Assembly (NCBI RefSeq): GCF_902459745.1
Contig: NZ_CABPSJ010000001.1
Span: forward strand, 1,240,001 to 1,304,000
Reading direction: 5' to 3'
DNA: 64,000 bases
Source of the DNA: Pandoraea communis
GTDB lineage: Bacteria; Pseudomonadota; Gammaproteobacteria; Burkholderiales; Burkholderiaceae
Part shown: positions 39,443 through 48,287 of the stretch, one piece after another
Numbering within the stretch: the first letter of the stretch is position 1
Layout of the letters: each line of letters starts with the position of its first letter
Notes under the pieces: model-generated
Database searches by the model: none
The model's input: only the letters and a program-made list of their open reading frames with translations
Told to the model about the DNA's origin: nothing
Program-made: the position numbers and the translations under genes

Positions 39443-41152
39443 ATGCGAAGAAAGCAGTCCGGCATTTTTCTGATCTCAGCAGGTATCGCCGTGGCGGTGA
39501 CCGGCATGCTGATTACATTCTGGGGCGTTAACTACACGCGGCAGTTACGCGCCGAGCGGGCGGAGCGCATCGGCGAGTCGTTGAAAATCATGGGCGACGC
39601 GACGCAGAGTTTCGCCGTGGCATATCACGACCGGCTGAATAAGCTGTTCGAAAAGAACGAGCCATTCGTCATCGGCGACGTTCAGTTCACGAGGGAGGGT
39701 ACCGCGCCGCGAGTGGTGGGCAATCTGACGGCGGAGAACCTGCTCAAGGTCATGAACGTTAGGGGCGTCGCAAGCCGGCCGCCGAATGGCATGGGGGAAT
39801 ACGCCATTCAGGTGTATGAAGATTGCGTCAACAACCAATGCGATATCAAGACGTTGGTGTATCTCACTCAGCCTATCAAGCGAGCATACTCGGAAGCCCC
39901 CGATTTCGATGCCGCCGCTACCGCGATGCGAAAGATCGGTGCGTTGGGTGGCATGTCGCGGCAAGACGCGCCGGGCCAATTTCACTTTCTCGATAACAAC
40001 GGGTCGGAACGCTTGGTCGCGAACCCGGCGGCGCAACCAGGCCTGATCGCTGTGCGCGGCGGACATCAGACGAGTGCGATGGACACTCTGCTCAGCCTCG
40101 ATGGGCGTAAGTCGATGACGGGGAATCTCAATTTAGAAGATCGTAACGGCGGGGCGAACGGCGCAGCGACACGTCACAATATTGTCGGCGCGGGGAATAT
40201 CGAAGGAAGTGGCGCACTGGCGATGAACAGCCTGGCGGTGAACTCCGCGCGCATCGCTGGCACGCTGGATCTCAGCAGCAACAAAAAGGACGACGACCAG
40301 AAGACAGGCAGCAGCATTATCGGTGCGCGTGACATCACCGGGAGCGGGACGCTGAGCATGGGCGGTGTCAATGCAGATCGCGTGAAAGTGGGCACAACGC
40401 TGAGCCTGAATGCGAACGACATCACGGGGGCGAGAAATGTCGACGCGAAGTCCGTTGACGCGACCAACGTAGAGGCAACCCGCGTCAAAGCCGAAAGAGT
40501 GGAATCGGCAGCCCTGAAGTCGACCGACGGTGTGGTCGAGCTGGGCACCAGCATCTCGGGGGGATCTTGCACGGGGATGGGCATCGGCGTTGATGCGCAA
40601 GGTCGGGTCATGTCGTGTCAGCAAGAAGACCCAAAAGGCAATGGCAGGGGCGCGCGCGTCTGGAAGCTGTCGAGCCCGACAGTCACCCGGGACAACGTGC
40701 CTGATAACGTTGTGGACAAGATCACGTCCGAGGTACAACGCAACTCGTCGTGGTGGATGTCCAGATTCGATCTGAGATGGGGCAAGAGCAAACTACTTCA
40801 CCGCGGCGCAGCAAGCGTTCTTTATGAAGTGGGTTCGCCTGCGACTGCCTGTGTGCTGGACGCCGAGGCGATAAGCGCCGGTGGCATTCTCGAATACAAC
40901 CACCGGCTCGACCGGTTCGTCGTGCGTGCAATGGGGCGTCCCGCCGGGGCCTTGTATTGCTTCTCGTACGGCAGTGGCTCAGTGGGCATGAGAACAACCT
41001 TTTGGGACTGGGGGAAGAACAACGTCGGGCACGGCATTATGGAAAATCCGACCTGGTATCGCGACAACACACCGGAGTTCCGTAACCTTTTCAAGACAAC
41101 GATGACGCAAAACATCGGCGCGCTCAATGAGGGCGGAAACTGGCACCACTGA
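39443..41152 (+). CDS. PilV-like minor pilin / tip adhesin, copy 2
   Basis: The 569-residue paralogue has the same plan as copy 1: leader MRRKQSG, helix from I8 with GMLITFWGVNYTRQLRAERA, shared body with LVYLTQPIKRAYSEAPD, PilV-like block DGRKSMTGNLNLED, and two copies of an IxGAxxIxGSGxL repeat (HNIVGAGNIEGSGAL and SSIIGARDITGSGTL). The boundary Cys pair is 376 and 392 (VMSCQ), again 16 apart. After WKLSSP a unique tip of about 165 residues is rich in Trp, Tyr and Asn. The mature residue 5 is Ser. GAGGG stands seven bases before the ATG; the frame continues 25 codons upstream without support. It follows copy 1 after 208 bases. Confidence 0.72.
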   Translation: MRRKQSGIFLISAGIAVAVTGMLITFWGVNYTRQLRAERAERIGESLKIMGDATQSFAVAYHDRLNKLFEKNEPFVIGDVQFTREGTAPRVVGNLTAENLLKVMNVRGVASRPPNGMGEYAIQVYEDCVNNQCDIKTLVYLTQPIKRAYSEAPDFDAAATAMRKIGALGGMSRQDAPGQFHFLDNNGSERLVANPAAQPGLIAVRGGHQTSAMDTLLSLDGRKSMTGNLNLEDRNGGANGAATRHNIVGAGNIEGSGALAMNSLAVNSARIAGTLDLSSNKKDDDQKTGSSIIGARDITGSGTLSMGGVNADRVKVGTTLSLNANDITGARNVDAKSVDATNVEATRVKAERVESAALKSTDGVVELGTSISGGSCTGMGIGVDAQGRVMSCQQEDPKGNGRGARVWKLSSPTVTRDNVPDNVVDKITSEVQRNSSWWMSRFDLRWGKSKLLHRGAASVLYEVGSPATACVLDAEAISAGGILEYNHRLDRFVVRAMGRPAGALYCFSYGSGSVGMRTTFWDWGKNNVGHGIMENPTWYRDNTPEFRNLFKTTMTQNIGALNEGGNWHH

Positions 41153-41261
41153 TGCGTTTCGGGCAGGGATATCGATGCGGCTATCGTTCGCGCATGATCG
41201 TCACATGACCGACACAGAAGCTCGGTAGTCTACCTCCCGATGTCTCCTTGCCTTGTCTTTG

Positions 41262-41294
41262 AGCCGCGCGGCGTTTGCCGGGCGGCTTTTTTCT
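41262..41294 (+). terminator. Terminator after PilV-like copy 2
   Basis: AGCCGCGCGGC and GCCGGGCGGCT pair over 11 positions with one mismatch around loop GTTT, followed by six T residues. It separates the two pilin-like genes from the AGCS symporter gene. Confidence 0.88.
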
Positions 41295-41431
41295 TGTCAC
41301 GCGATTGCGTATAGGAATTGACGGAAAGTCTCGCCGCTTCCTGTCGCGCAGGGTCAAATCTTGAGATTCTTCGTCGCTTGCCCCCTGTTTTTCGGTGGGT
41401 CTACGAGTCGTTGCGACAGGAGGCACGTGAC

Positions 41432-42871
41432 ATGGAGAGTTGGCTCAAGCCGTTGGTCGATGCCGTCGGCGGGGTGCTGTCGGGATACCCCCTTGTGGTC
41501 ACCTTGCTGGGGGCGGGGGTGTACTTCACCGTCCGTTTCGGCGGGATTCAGATTCGGGCACTTTGGCACAGTATCAGCCTGCTGCGCTCCTTCGGGACCA
41601 CCTCGGGTATTTCACCGTTTCAGGCCTTTGCCACGGGACTGGCGAGCCGCGTCGGCACCGGCAACATTGCCGGGGTGGCCGTCGCGCTGACCATCGGTGG
41701 TCCGGGCGCCATTTTCTGGATGTGGATGACGGCGCTGCTCGGCATGGCGTCTGCGTTCGTGGAATCTACGCTGGCGCAAATCTTTAAGATCCCGCACCAC
41801 GACAACACCTTCCGCGGCGGCCCGGCGTATTACATCGAGATGGGGCTGGGCTCACGAAAATTCGGCATCCTTTTTGCGCTGGCGCTGCTATTTACCTTCG
41901 GTTTCGCGCTCAACTCCGTGCAGTCGCACTCGATTGCCGAAGCGCTGGAAGCGTCGTTCGGCTGGGAGCGCACATGGATCGGCATCGCGCTGGTGTTGAT
42001 GACGGCGCCGATCATCTACGGCGGCGTGCGACGCGTTGCGCGCTTGGCGCAGTGGATTGTGCCGGTGATGGCGATCGCCTATCTCGGGCTTGCCGTGTAC
42101 ATCTGCATCGTCAATATCGATCAGCTCCCCGGCATGATGTCGATGATCCTGCGGCACGCCTTCGGGCTTGAGCCTGCTGCGGGCGGTATTGCCGGCTACG
42201 CGGTGAGTCAGGCGGTGTTGATGGGGGTCAAGCGCGGTCTCTTTTCCAATGAGGCGGGCATGGGCAGCGCGCCCAACGCGGCAGCGGTGGCGACGACCCG
42301 GCATCCGGTGCAGCAAGGGTTGATGCAAATGCTCGGCGTGTTCTTCGACACCATTGTGGTGTGCTCGGCCACGGCATTCATGATTCTGCTCTCCGGCGAA
42401 TTCATGCCAGGCGCCGCGCCCGAAGGCGCCGTACTCACACAACGCGCGCTGGCGGCGCACGTGGGCAACTGGGCCGTCGTCTTCACAGGGATCACCGTGT
42501 TCTTCCTCGCGTACTCGAGCGTACTCGGCAATTACGCATATGCCGAAGTGAACATGGACTACCTGACACAACGTCCGTGGCTTCTCAATATCTTTCGTGC
42601 ACTGGTGCTCCTCGCGGTGATGCTCGGCTCCGTCGCCAGCCTGCCATTGGTTTGGAGCTTTGCGGACGTCGGCACGGCTTTGATGGCGTTCATCAACCTG
42701 GTCGCCATCGGCATGCTGATGAAGTATGCGTTGATCGCGTGGCGCGACTATCAGGCGCAGCGCAAGGTGGGTATCGTCGAACCGGTCTTCACGCGCGACG
42801 TGCTGCCCCCGGAAATGCGAGAGCGTCTGTCGAAAGATGTTTGGTGTGCCGAGCGGGGTGATGAACGTTGA
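41432..42871 (+). CDS. AGCS-family sodium:alanine/glycine symporter
   Basis: The 479-residue membrane protein has about eleven helices and the AGCS signatures GLASRVGTGNIAGVAVAL near the N-terminus (about 70-90) and KRGLFSNEAGMGSAPNAAA (about 270-290). These transporters import alanine, glycine or D-alanine with sodium. AGGAGG lies eight bases before the ATG. It has its own terminators on both sides, so it is transcribed alone. Its place between copies two and three of the PilV-like genes is odd. Import of glycine or alanine would fit with the nearby riboswitch-controlled gcvTHP, but no glycine riboswitch precedes this gene. Confidence 0.93.
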   Translation: MESWLKPLVDAVGGVLSGYPLVVTLLGAGVYFTVRFGGIQIRALWHSISLLRSFGTTSGISPFQAFATGLASRVGTGNIAGVAVALTIGGPGAIFWMWMTALLGMASAFVESTLAQIFKIPHHDNTFRGGPAYYIEMGLGSRKFGILFALALLFTFGFALNSVQSHSIAEALEASFGWERTWIGIALVLMTAPIIYGGVRRVARLAQWIVPVMAIAYLGLAVYICIVNIDQLPGMMSMILRHAFGLEPAAGGIAGYAVSQAVLMGVKRGLFSNEAGMGSAPNAAAVATTRHPVQQGLMQMLGVFFDTIVVCSATAFMILLSGEFMPGAAPEGAVLTQRALAAHVGNWAVVFTGITVFFLAYSSVLGNYAYAEVNMDYLTQRPWLLNIFRALVLLAVMLGSVASLPLVWSFADVGTALMAFINLVAIGMLMKYALIAWRDYQAQRKVGIVEPVFTRDVLPPEMRERLSKDVWCAERGDER

Positions 42872-42924
42872 TGGCATCCCTAATTAACTTTGGCATTTGA
42901 CGTTCTGTCGATAGCCGAATGATG

Positions 42925-42964
42925 AAAAAAAGCCGCGCGGCGTCAGTCACGCGGCTTTTTATTT
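42925..42964. terminator. Terminator after the AGCS symporter
   Basis: GCCGCG and CGCGGC, extended by seven A on the left and five T on the right, form a long stem with a 12-base loop and T-rich tail. It can work in both directions. Confidence 0.9.
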
Positions 42965-43126
42965 TGGGGTTGTGCTTCTGGATTCGTTGTCACCGATGGG
43001 AGGTTAACGGGCATTTCCCAATCCTCGAACGAGCCGCCTCACTGACAATGTCATATTTCAACGATCTCGCAATCGCCGGCATGTGATGCCGCGCGTTTGC
43101 CGGACAACTCAAATGAGAGCGCGTCA

Positions 43127-44755
43127 ATGCGAAGAAACCAATCCGGTATCTTTCTCGTCTCAGCTGCGGTTGCGATTGCTGTGGTCGGCATGCTGATTAC
43201 GTTCTGGGGGGTAAACCAGATGCGGCAGATGCAGGTTGAGCGGGCCGAACGCGTTGGGCATGGGCTCAAGATCATTGGCAACGCAGCGGACACGTTCGTC
43301 GCGAAGTACTACAAGGATATCGAAGCGACGCTATCGGCACCCCGTGGAACCTTTACCGTCAAAGGGCACACGTTCACTCACACACCGCCGTCTTCGTCGT
43401 TCGCTTACTCGTACATTGGAAATCTGGACGCTCCATCGCTCGTCAAGGTGCTTGATCTTTCCGGCGCGGGAACCAAACCGCCGCACGGCCTGGGCGACTA
43501 CGAGATCCGTGTGTATCGGAAATGTGATGGCGAAAACCCGCCAAATTGCCAGATCAATTCGCTCACTTATCTCACTGAGCCGGCAAAGCGCGCCTATTCG
43601 TCTTCGCCCGACTACGCTTTCGCTGCGATTGTCGCGAAGACGGTCGGCGTCTTTGGCGGCACGTCGCCGATCGACCGGCCGCAGGAATTTCGATTCGTCG
43701 ATGAGAACATGCGGCCGCTTCCGGATGCTGTGCCGAATCCGTTGGGCAAACCCGGATTGGTCGCCATGCGCGGCGGCTTCCTGACGCACAGCCTGGACGT
43801 CAACGTCAGGCGCGACGGATCGCGCAACATCACGGGCGATCTGGATTTCGAGAGCGGCAATACGAACCAGAGCATCAAGGGCATCAAGAACATCGTCGGC
43901 GTAGGAAAGCTCGACATGAAGGAGTTGGAGATCCAGGGTAAGGCGACCATCAAAGGCCCGCTGCATCTGAGCGAAGGAACGGACGCGAGCCGACAGGACA
44001 TTGTTGGTGCGCGAAATATCGAAGGCAAGGGCAAGCTGACGATGGCTGAACTGGACGTGCAAGGCGCGACCGTGGGTGGCGACGCAACTGTGAGAGGCGA
44101 GTTGGCGGCAGAAAAAGGGGCTACGATAGGCGGCGTGCTAAGAATGCAGCGCAATAATATCGAAGGTGCGAACCGGGTTGAGGCAACTCGGCTGCGATCC
44201 GAGTCGGGCGTCATTCAACTGGACGGCGTCAAAGCACTGAATGGTCGTTGCTGGGCGGGGGAAATCGGTCGCGATGCCAACGGAAAAATGTTGTCGTGCC
44301 AAAACACCGACGATGGCTGGTCATGGCAACTCGCGACGACAACCAAAACCGAGTTCGTCACCACTGTCGTGGAAAAGCCGGTGGAGCGAGTCGTCGACCG
44401 GCCCATCGTGATGGCGAAATGGACGCAGACGTACGCTGGCTGCAATGGATATAAGCGGCCAGTGGGGAGTAGTTGGCGTTGGAGTGGGTATTTCGGAAAG
44501 ATCAACAATGCCGAGTTTTGCACCATCGTCGCGAGAGGGTGGTGTGACTCAAGCGCGTTCGGATACTGGGATAACGCCGGCGTGTATAACGTTGACGAAA
44601 GGGGCAACTCAACGACTTCCGGCGGTACCCCTTACGTCTACTTCGGAAATACCTACGGTGAACTGATGTGCGGTTTCAGATCGAAGGAGGACGCGCTCGC
44701 GGGCGGGTTTACGATTTGCAATGCCAGGACGAACAACTGCGAGTCACAATATTGA
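43127..44755 (+). CDS. PilV-like minor pilin / tip adhesin, copy 3
   Basis: The 542-residue third paralogue begins with leader MRRNQSG and a helix from I8 (IFLVSAAVAIAVVGMLITFW). The common body follows with LTYLTEPAKRAYSSSPD, the block RDGSRNITGDLDFESG and the repeats QSIKGIKNIVGVGKL and QDIVGARNIEGKGKL. The boundary Cys pair is 375 and 391 (MLSCQ), spaced 16 as in the other copies. A short linker VVEKPVERVVDRP leads to a unique tip of about 120 residues with six Cys, several Trp and Tyr and many Gly/Asn, likely disulfide-stabilised. Residue 5 after cleavage is Ser. It stands downstream of the AGCS gene and is closed by its own terminator. Confidence 0.72.
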   Translation: MRRNQSGIFLVSAAVAIAVVGMLITFWGVNQMRQMQVERAERVGHGLKIIGNAADTFVAKYYKDIEATLSAPRGTFTVKGHTFTHTPPSSSFAYSYIGNLDAPSLVKVLDLSGAGTKPPHGLGDYEIRVYRKCDGENPPNCQINSLTYLTEPAKRAYSSSPDYAFAAIVAKTVGVFGGTSPIDRPQEFRFVDENMRPLPDAVPNPLGKPGLVAMRGGFLTHSLDVNVRRDGSRNITGDLDFESGNTNQSIKGIKNIVGVGKLDMKELEIQGKATIKGPLHLSEGTDASRQDIVGARNIEGKGKLTMAELDVQGATVGGDATVRGELAAEKGATIGGVLRMQRNNIEGANRVEATRLRSESGVIQLDGVKALNGRCWAGEIGRDANGKMLSCQNTDDGWSWQLATTTKTEFVTTVVEKPVERVVDRPIVMAKWTQTYAGCNGYKRPVGSSWRWSGYFGKINNAEFCTIVARGWCDSSAFGYWDNAGVYNVDERGNSTTSGGTPYVYFGNTYGELMCGFRSKEDALAGGFTICNARTNNCESQY

Positions 44756-44809
44756 GCCCATATAGCCAACGCCTCTGCATCGCCTTGCCCAACTGCGCCT
44801 TCACCCGGC

Positions 44810-44840
44810 GCCGCTCGCCACTCGCCGAGCGGCTTCTTTT
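44810..44840 (+). terminator. Terminator after PilV-like copy 3
   Basis: GCCGCTCG (44810-44817) and CGAGCGGC (44826-44833) form a perfect 8-bp stem with an eight-base loop, followed by TTCTTTT. Confidence 0.8.
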
Positions 44841-44857
44841 CAGTCGCGGTGAAATGC

Positions 44858-44898
44858 CAAAAAACACAAGGGCCGATGAGTTATCCTCACCGGCCCTT
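44858..44898 (-). terminator. Terminator after the LivK-like gene
   Basis: On the minus strand AAGGGCCGGTGAG and CTCATCGGCCCTT form a 13-position stem with one G-T-type mismatch and loop GATAA, followed by GTGTTTTTT. It lies just after the stop of the binding-protein gene. Confidence 0.85.
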
Positions 44899-44930
44899 CT
44901 TGATGGTGCTGCGAGCGAAGCGCTGCCGGC

Positions 44931-46073
44931 TTACTTGCCGCCGACCGTCTCCAGCACGGTCCACTTGCCGTCGACTACCTTGTAGACCGTGATCGAACCG
45001 TACTTCAGATCGCCCACGCTGTCGTAAGCCAGCTCACGTGTGGTCACGCCGGGCATGCTCGTCTTGGCGAGCACCGGCAGATACTTCACCGGATCGGTCG
45101 AGTTGGCCTTCTTCATGGCCGACATCATCGCCATTGCGCCGTCATAGGCATACGGCGAGTACGTCTCCGGGCCGCTGCCGAATTTGGCCTTGTAGCGCGA
45201 CTCGTATGCGGCCCCGCCCGGCATCTTGTCGAGCGGCAGACCGGCCAGCGAGACCACCGAGCCGTTGGCGGCGTCGCCGGCGATCTTCAGGAAGGCATCC
45301 GACTTGACCATTTCGCCGGCCATCAGTGTGCTCTTCATGCCAAGCTCGCGCATTTGCTTGGCGAGCGGGCCGGCTTGTGCGTCGGCGCCGCCGTAGAAGA
45401 TCACGTCCGGGTTGGCGCGTTTCAGGTTGGTCAGAATGGCACGGAAGTCCACGGCCTTGTCGTTGGCGAACTCGCGGCGAACGATCTTGCCGCCAGCGGC
45501 CTTGGCGGCCTTCTCGAACTCGTCGGCCAGACCCTGACCGTAGGCGGTGCGATCGTCGACGATGGCGATGTTCTTGAAGCCCAGCTTCTTGACGGCGAAG
45601 TTACCGACGACCGAACCCTGCTGGATGTCCGAGGTCATCATGCGGAACGTCGTCTTGAAACCCTGCTTGGTATATTCCGGAGCCGTCGCCATGGCGATTT
45701 CGGGGATACCGGCCTGCGCGTAGATGCGCGATGCCGGAATCGTCGTGCCGGAGTTGAAGTGGCCGAGCATGCCCTTGACGCCCGTGTCGACCAGCTTTTG
45801 CGCGACCAGCGACCCCTGACGCGGGTCAGCCTGATCGTCTTCGGCCTGCAACACGAACTTCACCGGCTTGCCTTCGATGGTCGGCTTCGTGGCGTTGTAT
45901 TCGTCGACGGCGAGCTGGATGCCGTTCTGCATGTCCTTGCCGTAGTGGGCCTGGGCGCCCGTGAGCGGTGCGGCAAAACCCAGCTTCACTTCCTGCGCCT
46001 GTTGTGCACCGGCGGTGCCGAACGCGAGCAGACCCGCGAGCGCGACTGCGCTGAGCATAAGCTTCGATTGCAT
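44931..46073 (-). CDS. Branched-chain amino acid ABC transporter substrate-binding protein (LivK/LivJ type)
   Basis: The 380-residue periplasmic protein has a Sec signal peptide (cleavage after GTAGA) and the Peripla_BP_6 fold of leucine/isoleucine/valine binding proteins: VKLGFAAPLTGAQAHYGKDMQNG, FNSGTTIPASRIYAQAGIPEIA and IAIVDDRTAYGQGLADEF. The ATG is preceded by GGAGAGGG. No liv permease or ATPase genes are next to it, so it must use a transporter encoded elsewhere. Stand-alone livK copies are common in Burkholderiales. A strong terminator closes it. Confidence 0.93.
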   Translation of the reverse strand: MQSKLMLSAVALAGLLAFGTAGAQQAQEVKLGFAAPLTGAQAHYGKDMQNGIQLAVDEYNATKPTIEGKPVKFVLQAEDDQADPRQGSLVAQKLVDTGVKGMLGHFNSGTTIPASRIYAQAGIPEIAMATAPEYTKQGFKTTFRMMTSDIQQGSVVGNFAVKKLGFKNIAIVDDRTAYGQGLADEFEKAAKAAGGKIVRREFANDKAVDFRAILTNLKRANPDVIFYGGADAQAGPLAKQMRELGMKSTLMAGEMVKSDAFLKIAGDAANGSVVSLAGLPLDKMPGGAAYESRYKAKFGSGPETYSPYAYDGAMAMMSAMKKANSTDPVKYLPVLAKTSMPGVTTRELAYDSVGDLKYGSITVYKVVDGKWTVLETVGGK

Positions 46074-46282
46074 CAACCCTCTCCTTGCATGTGTATGTCG
46101 TTGAGTGGCTTACCTGCGGGATCGCCGCGGTACGCCTTTCTTGGGACGCCGTCGAGACAAGGCCGGTCAGGCCCAGAGCGGCATCCATCGCAATCAAACG
46201 CAGAAGGCGTCCGACGCGGCAGTATTGGATGGCTGCGCGCGCCGGTCAAGAGGGACATATTCCGATAGATGGTGCTACCGGC

Positions 46283-47827
46283 TTATGGCGAAGGTTGCGC
46301 CGCCGGGGTGCCGGTGCTACCCGAGCCGTCCGCCGCGCCTTGCCTGATTGCACGCAGGGCAGCTTCGGCGGCGGTGTAGCGGGCGAGCACGTCCGCGCCG
46401 GGGGCGCGGTCGAGACGGCTCACGACGATGAGCGCCAACCCCCCCAGCACAAAACCCGGCAGGATCTCGTAGAGATCCCACCAGCCGAAGTGCTTCCAGA
46501 TCAGTACGGTGGCCGCGCCGGTGACAATGCCCGCGAGCGCCCCGTTACGCGTGACGCGGGGCCACAACAGCGTGGCCAGCACCAGCGGCCCGAAGGCGGC
46601 GCCGAAGCCCGCCCATGCGTAGCTCACCATGCCGAGCACACGGCTTTGCGGATCGAGCGCGAGCAGCACCGCGACCACTGCCACGGCCAGCACCATCGAC
46701 CGGCCGATCCATACGAGGCGGCGCTGGCTGACCGGCCCGGGCGCGAAGGTCTTGTAGAGGTCTTCCGTCAGCGCACTGGCGCACACCAGTAACTGGCACG
46801 ACAACGTACTCATCACGGCGGCCAGAATCGCCGCCAGCAGAATGCCCGCGAGCCACGGTGCGAAGAGTTGCGTCGTCAACGCCATGAAGATCGTCTCCGG
46901 GTTGGCCGCCACGCCCGCGCCGAGATCCGGCCGCGCGCTATAGAACGCCAGCCCGAAGAAGCCTACGGCGACCGCGCCGATCAGGCAGAGCACCATCCAC
47001 GTCATGCAGATGCGGCGCGCCTGCGGAATCGCGGCGGCCGAGCGCGTCGCCATGAAGCGCACGAGGATGTGCGGCTGGCCGAAGTAGCCGAGGCCCCAGG
47101 CCAGCATCGAGATCACGCCGATGGGAGCGAGATCGCCGAACCAGTCGGTGTGTGCCGGATGCACCGCCGTCACAGCATCGATTGCCGCCGCCGGGCTGCC
47201 GTCGAGCGCAATCACGGCAATTGGCGTGACGACCAGCGCAGCGAACATCAACGAGGCCTGCACCGTATCCGTCCAGCTCACCGCGAGAAAGCCGCCGATG
47301 AACACGTAGGCGATGGTCGCCACGGCACCAATCCACAGCGCCGTGCGGTACTCGAGCCCGAACATCGTCTCGAACAGACGGGCACCGGCCACCACCCCTG
47401 ACGCGCAATAGATCGTGAAGAAGATCAGGATCACGAGCGCCGTGACGATGCGCAGCACATGGCTGCGGTCGCCGAAGCGCTGCGCGAGGTATTCGGGCAG
47501 GGTCAGCGCATTGCCGCAGACCTCCGTGTGCACCCGCAGGCGTGCCGCCACGAGGCGCCAGTTGGCCCACGCACCGATCGCAAGGCCGATGGCGATCCAG
47601 ACGCCGGACAGTCCGCCCACGTAAATGGCGCCGGGCAGGCCGAGCAGCAGCCAGCCGCTCATGTCGGAGGCGCCGGCAGAGAGCGCGGTGACGAAACTGC
47701 CAAGGCGGCGCCCGCCGAGGATGTAGTCGGAGAGATTATTGGTGGAGCGGTAGCCGAGCCACCCGATCACCAACATCAAAAGCAAATAGACGGTGAAGGA
47801 CACCGCAGTGGGATTCCAAAGGGACAT
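46283..47827 (-). CDS. putP: PutP, sodium/proline symporter
   Basis: The 514-residue SSS-family transporter has thirteen predicted helices and the PutP hallmarks: SDYILGGRRLGSFVTALSAGASDMSGWLLLGLPGAIY near residues 35-75 (given in the literature as the sodium and proline site region), and GYFGQPHILVRFMA. It imports proline with sodium. GGAGG is placed just before the ATG. It lies 460 bases downstream of putA on the same strand; PutA is the proline catabolic enzyme and, when it has an N-terminal ribbon-helix-helix domain as here, the repressor of both genes in known systems. Confidence 0.95.
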   Translation of the reverse strand: MSLWNPTAVSFTVYLLLMLVIGWLGYRSTNNLSDYILGGRRLGSFVTALSAGASDMSGWLLLGLPGAIYVGGLSGVWIAIGLAIGAWANWRLVAARLRVHTEVCGNALTLPEYLAQRFGDRSHVLRIVTALVILIFFTIYCASGVVAGARLFETMFGLEYRTALWIGAVATIAYVFIGGFLAVSWTDTVQASLMFAALVVTPIAVIALDGSPAAAIDAVTAVHPAHTDWFGDLAPIGVISMLAWGLGYFGQPHILVRFMATRSAAAIPQARRICMTWMVLCLIGAVAVGFFGLAFYSARPDLGAGVAANPETIFMALTTQLFAPWLAGILLAAILAAVMSTLSCQLLVCASALTEDLYKTFAPGPVSQRRLVWIGRSMVLAVAVVAVLLALDPQSRVLGMVSYAWAGFGAAFGPLVLATLLWPRVTRNGALAGIVTGAATVLIWKHFGWWDLYEILPGFVLGGLALIVVSRLDRAPGADVLARYTAAEAALRAIRQGAADGSGSTGTPAAQPSP

Positions 47828-48287
47828 GTAGCCTCCTTGAGCGTCGGGCTTGCGCGCGCCGGCACATCTCCCGGCATGACGAAAGAGGCGGCAACGCGGG
47901 GCGACGAACGCTGTGGCCGGCGATACGTGTCGCCGGCACGGGTTAACGGGGCAAACCGGGTGCAAACCGCGCGACGGCGGTGAGCCACGTGAGATGTCGG
48001 GGGCGGGCGCGAAGATACCGCGAATGCGCTCAATGTGCGGAACTACGTGATATGCGGCGGGGCGCAGAAGACGTTGTGAGGTGCGGGCGCGCGACCCCGC
48101 CGTTAACGATTCGCGGCCGCCGGCGTCCCGAAACACAGGACATTGGCGGCCGCGAGTGCGCGCGTGAGTTTGAGGACGGCGCGTCCGGCCGTCGAAGCCC
48201 GCCGTCAGATTTAGGACGAATCCAACAAGATTCGTCGCAAGGCCTGACGGCTTGTCTCAAGCCTGCGGTGCCGAATCGACCGAGGGA
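47828..48287. other. putA-putP intergenic region
   Basis: A 460-base gap without a gene between putA and putP. The side next to putP should carry its promoter and possible PutA operator sites; I cannot define them. The side next to the putA stop contains nested inverted repeats listed separately. Confidence 0.5.
48201..48251. repeat. Nested inverted repeats downstream of putA
   Basis: An outer pair GCCGTCAG (48201-48208) and CTGACGGC (48244-48251) encloses an inner perfect pair GACGAATC (48215-48222) and GATTCGTC (48229-48236). As RNA of the minus strand this would make a two-tier hairpin 37 bases after the putA stop. There is no T run, so it may be an mRNA-stabilising or processing structure, or a protein site. 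Confidence 0.6.

Noticed and set aside
41153-41431. Glycine riboswitch upstream of the AGCS symporter
   Set aside because: Such an arrangement is known elsewhere, but the aptamer blocks seen before gcvT (GGAGAG entry and CTCTCAGG exit) are absent here.
37321-44755. A true recombinase-driven shufflon
   Set aside because: No site-specific recombinase gene, no promoterless inverted tip segments and no recognisable sfx repeats are seen; the three genes are complete and in the same orientation.
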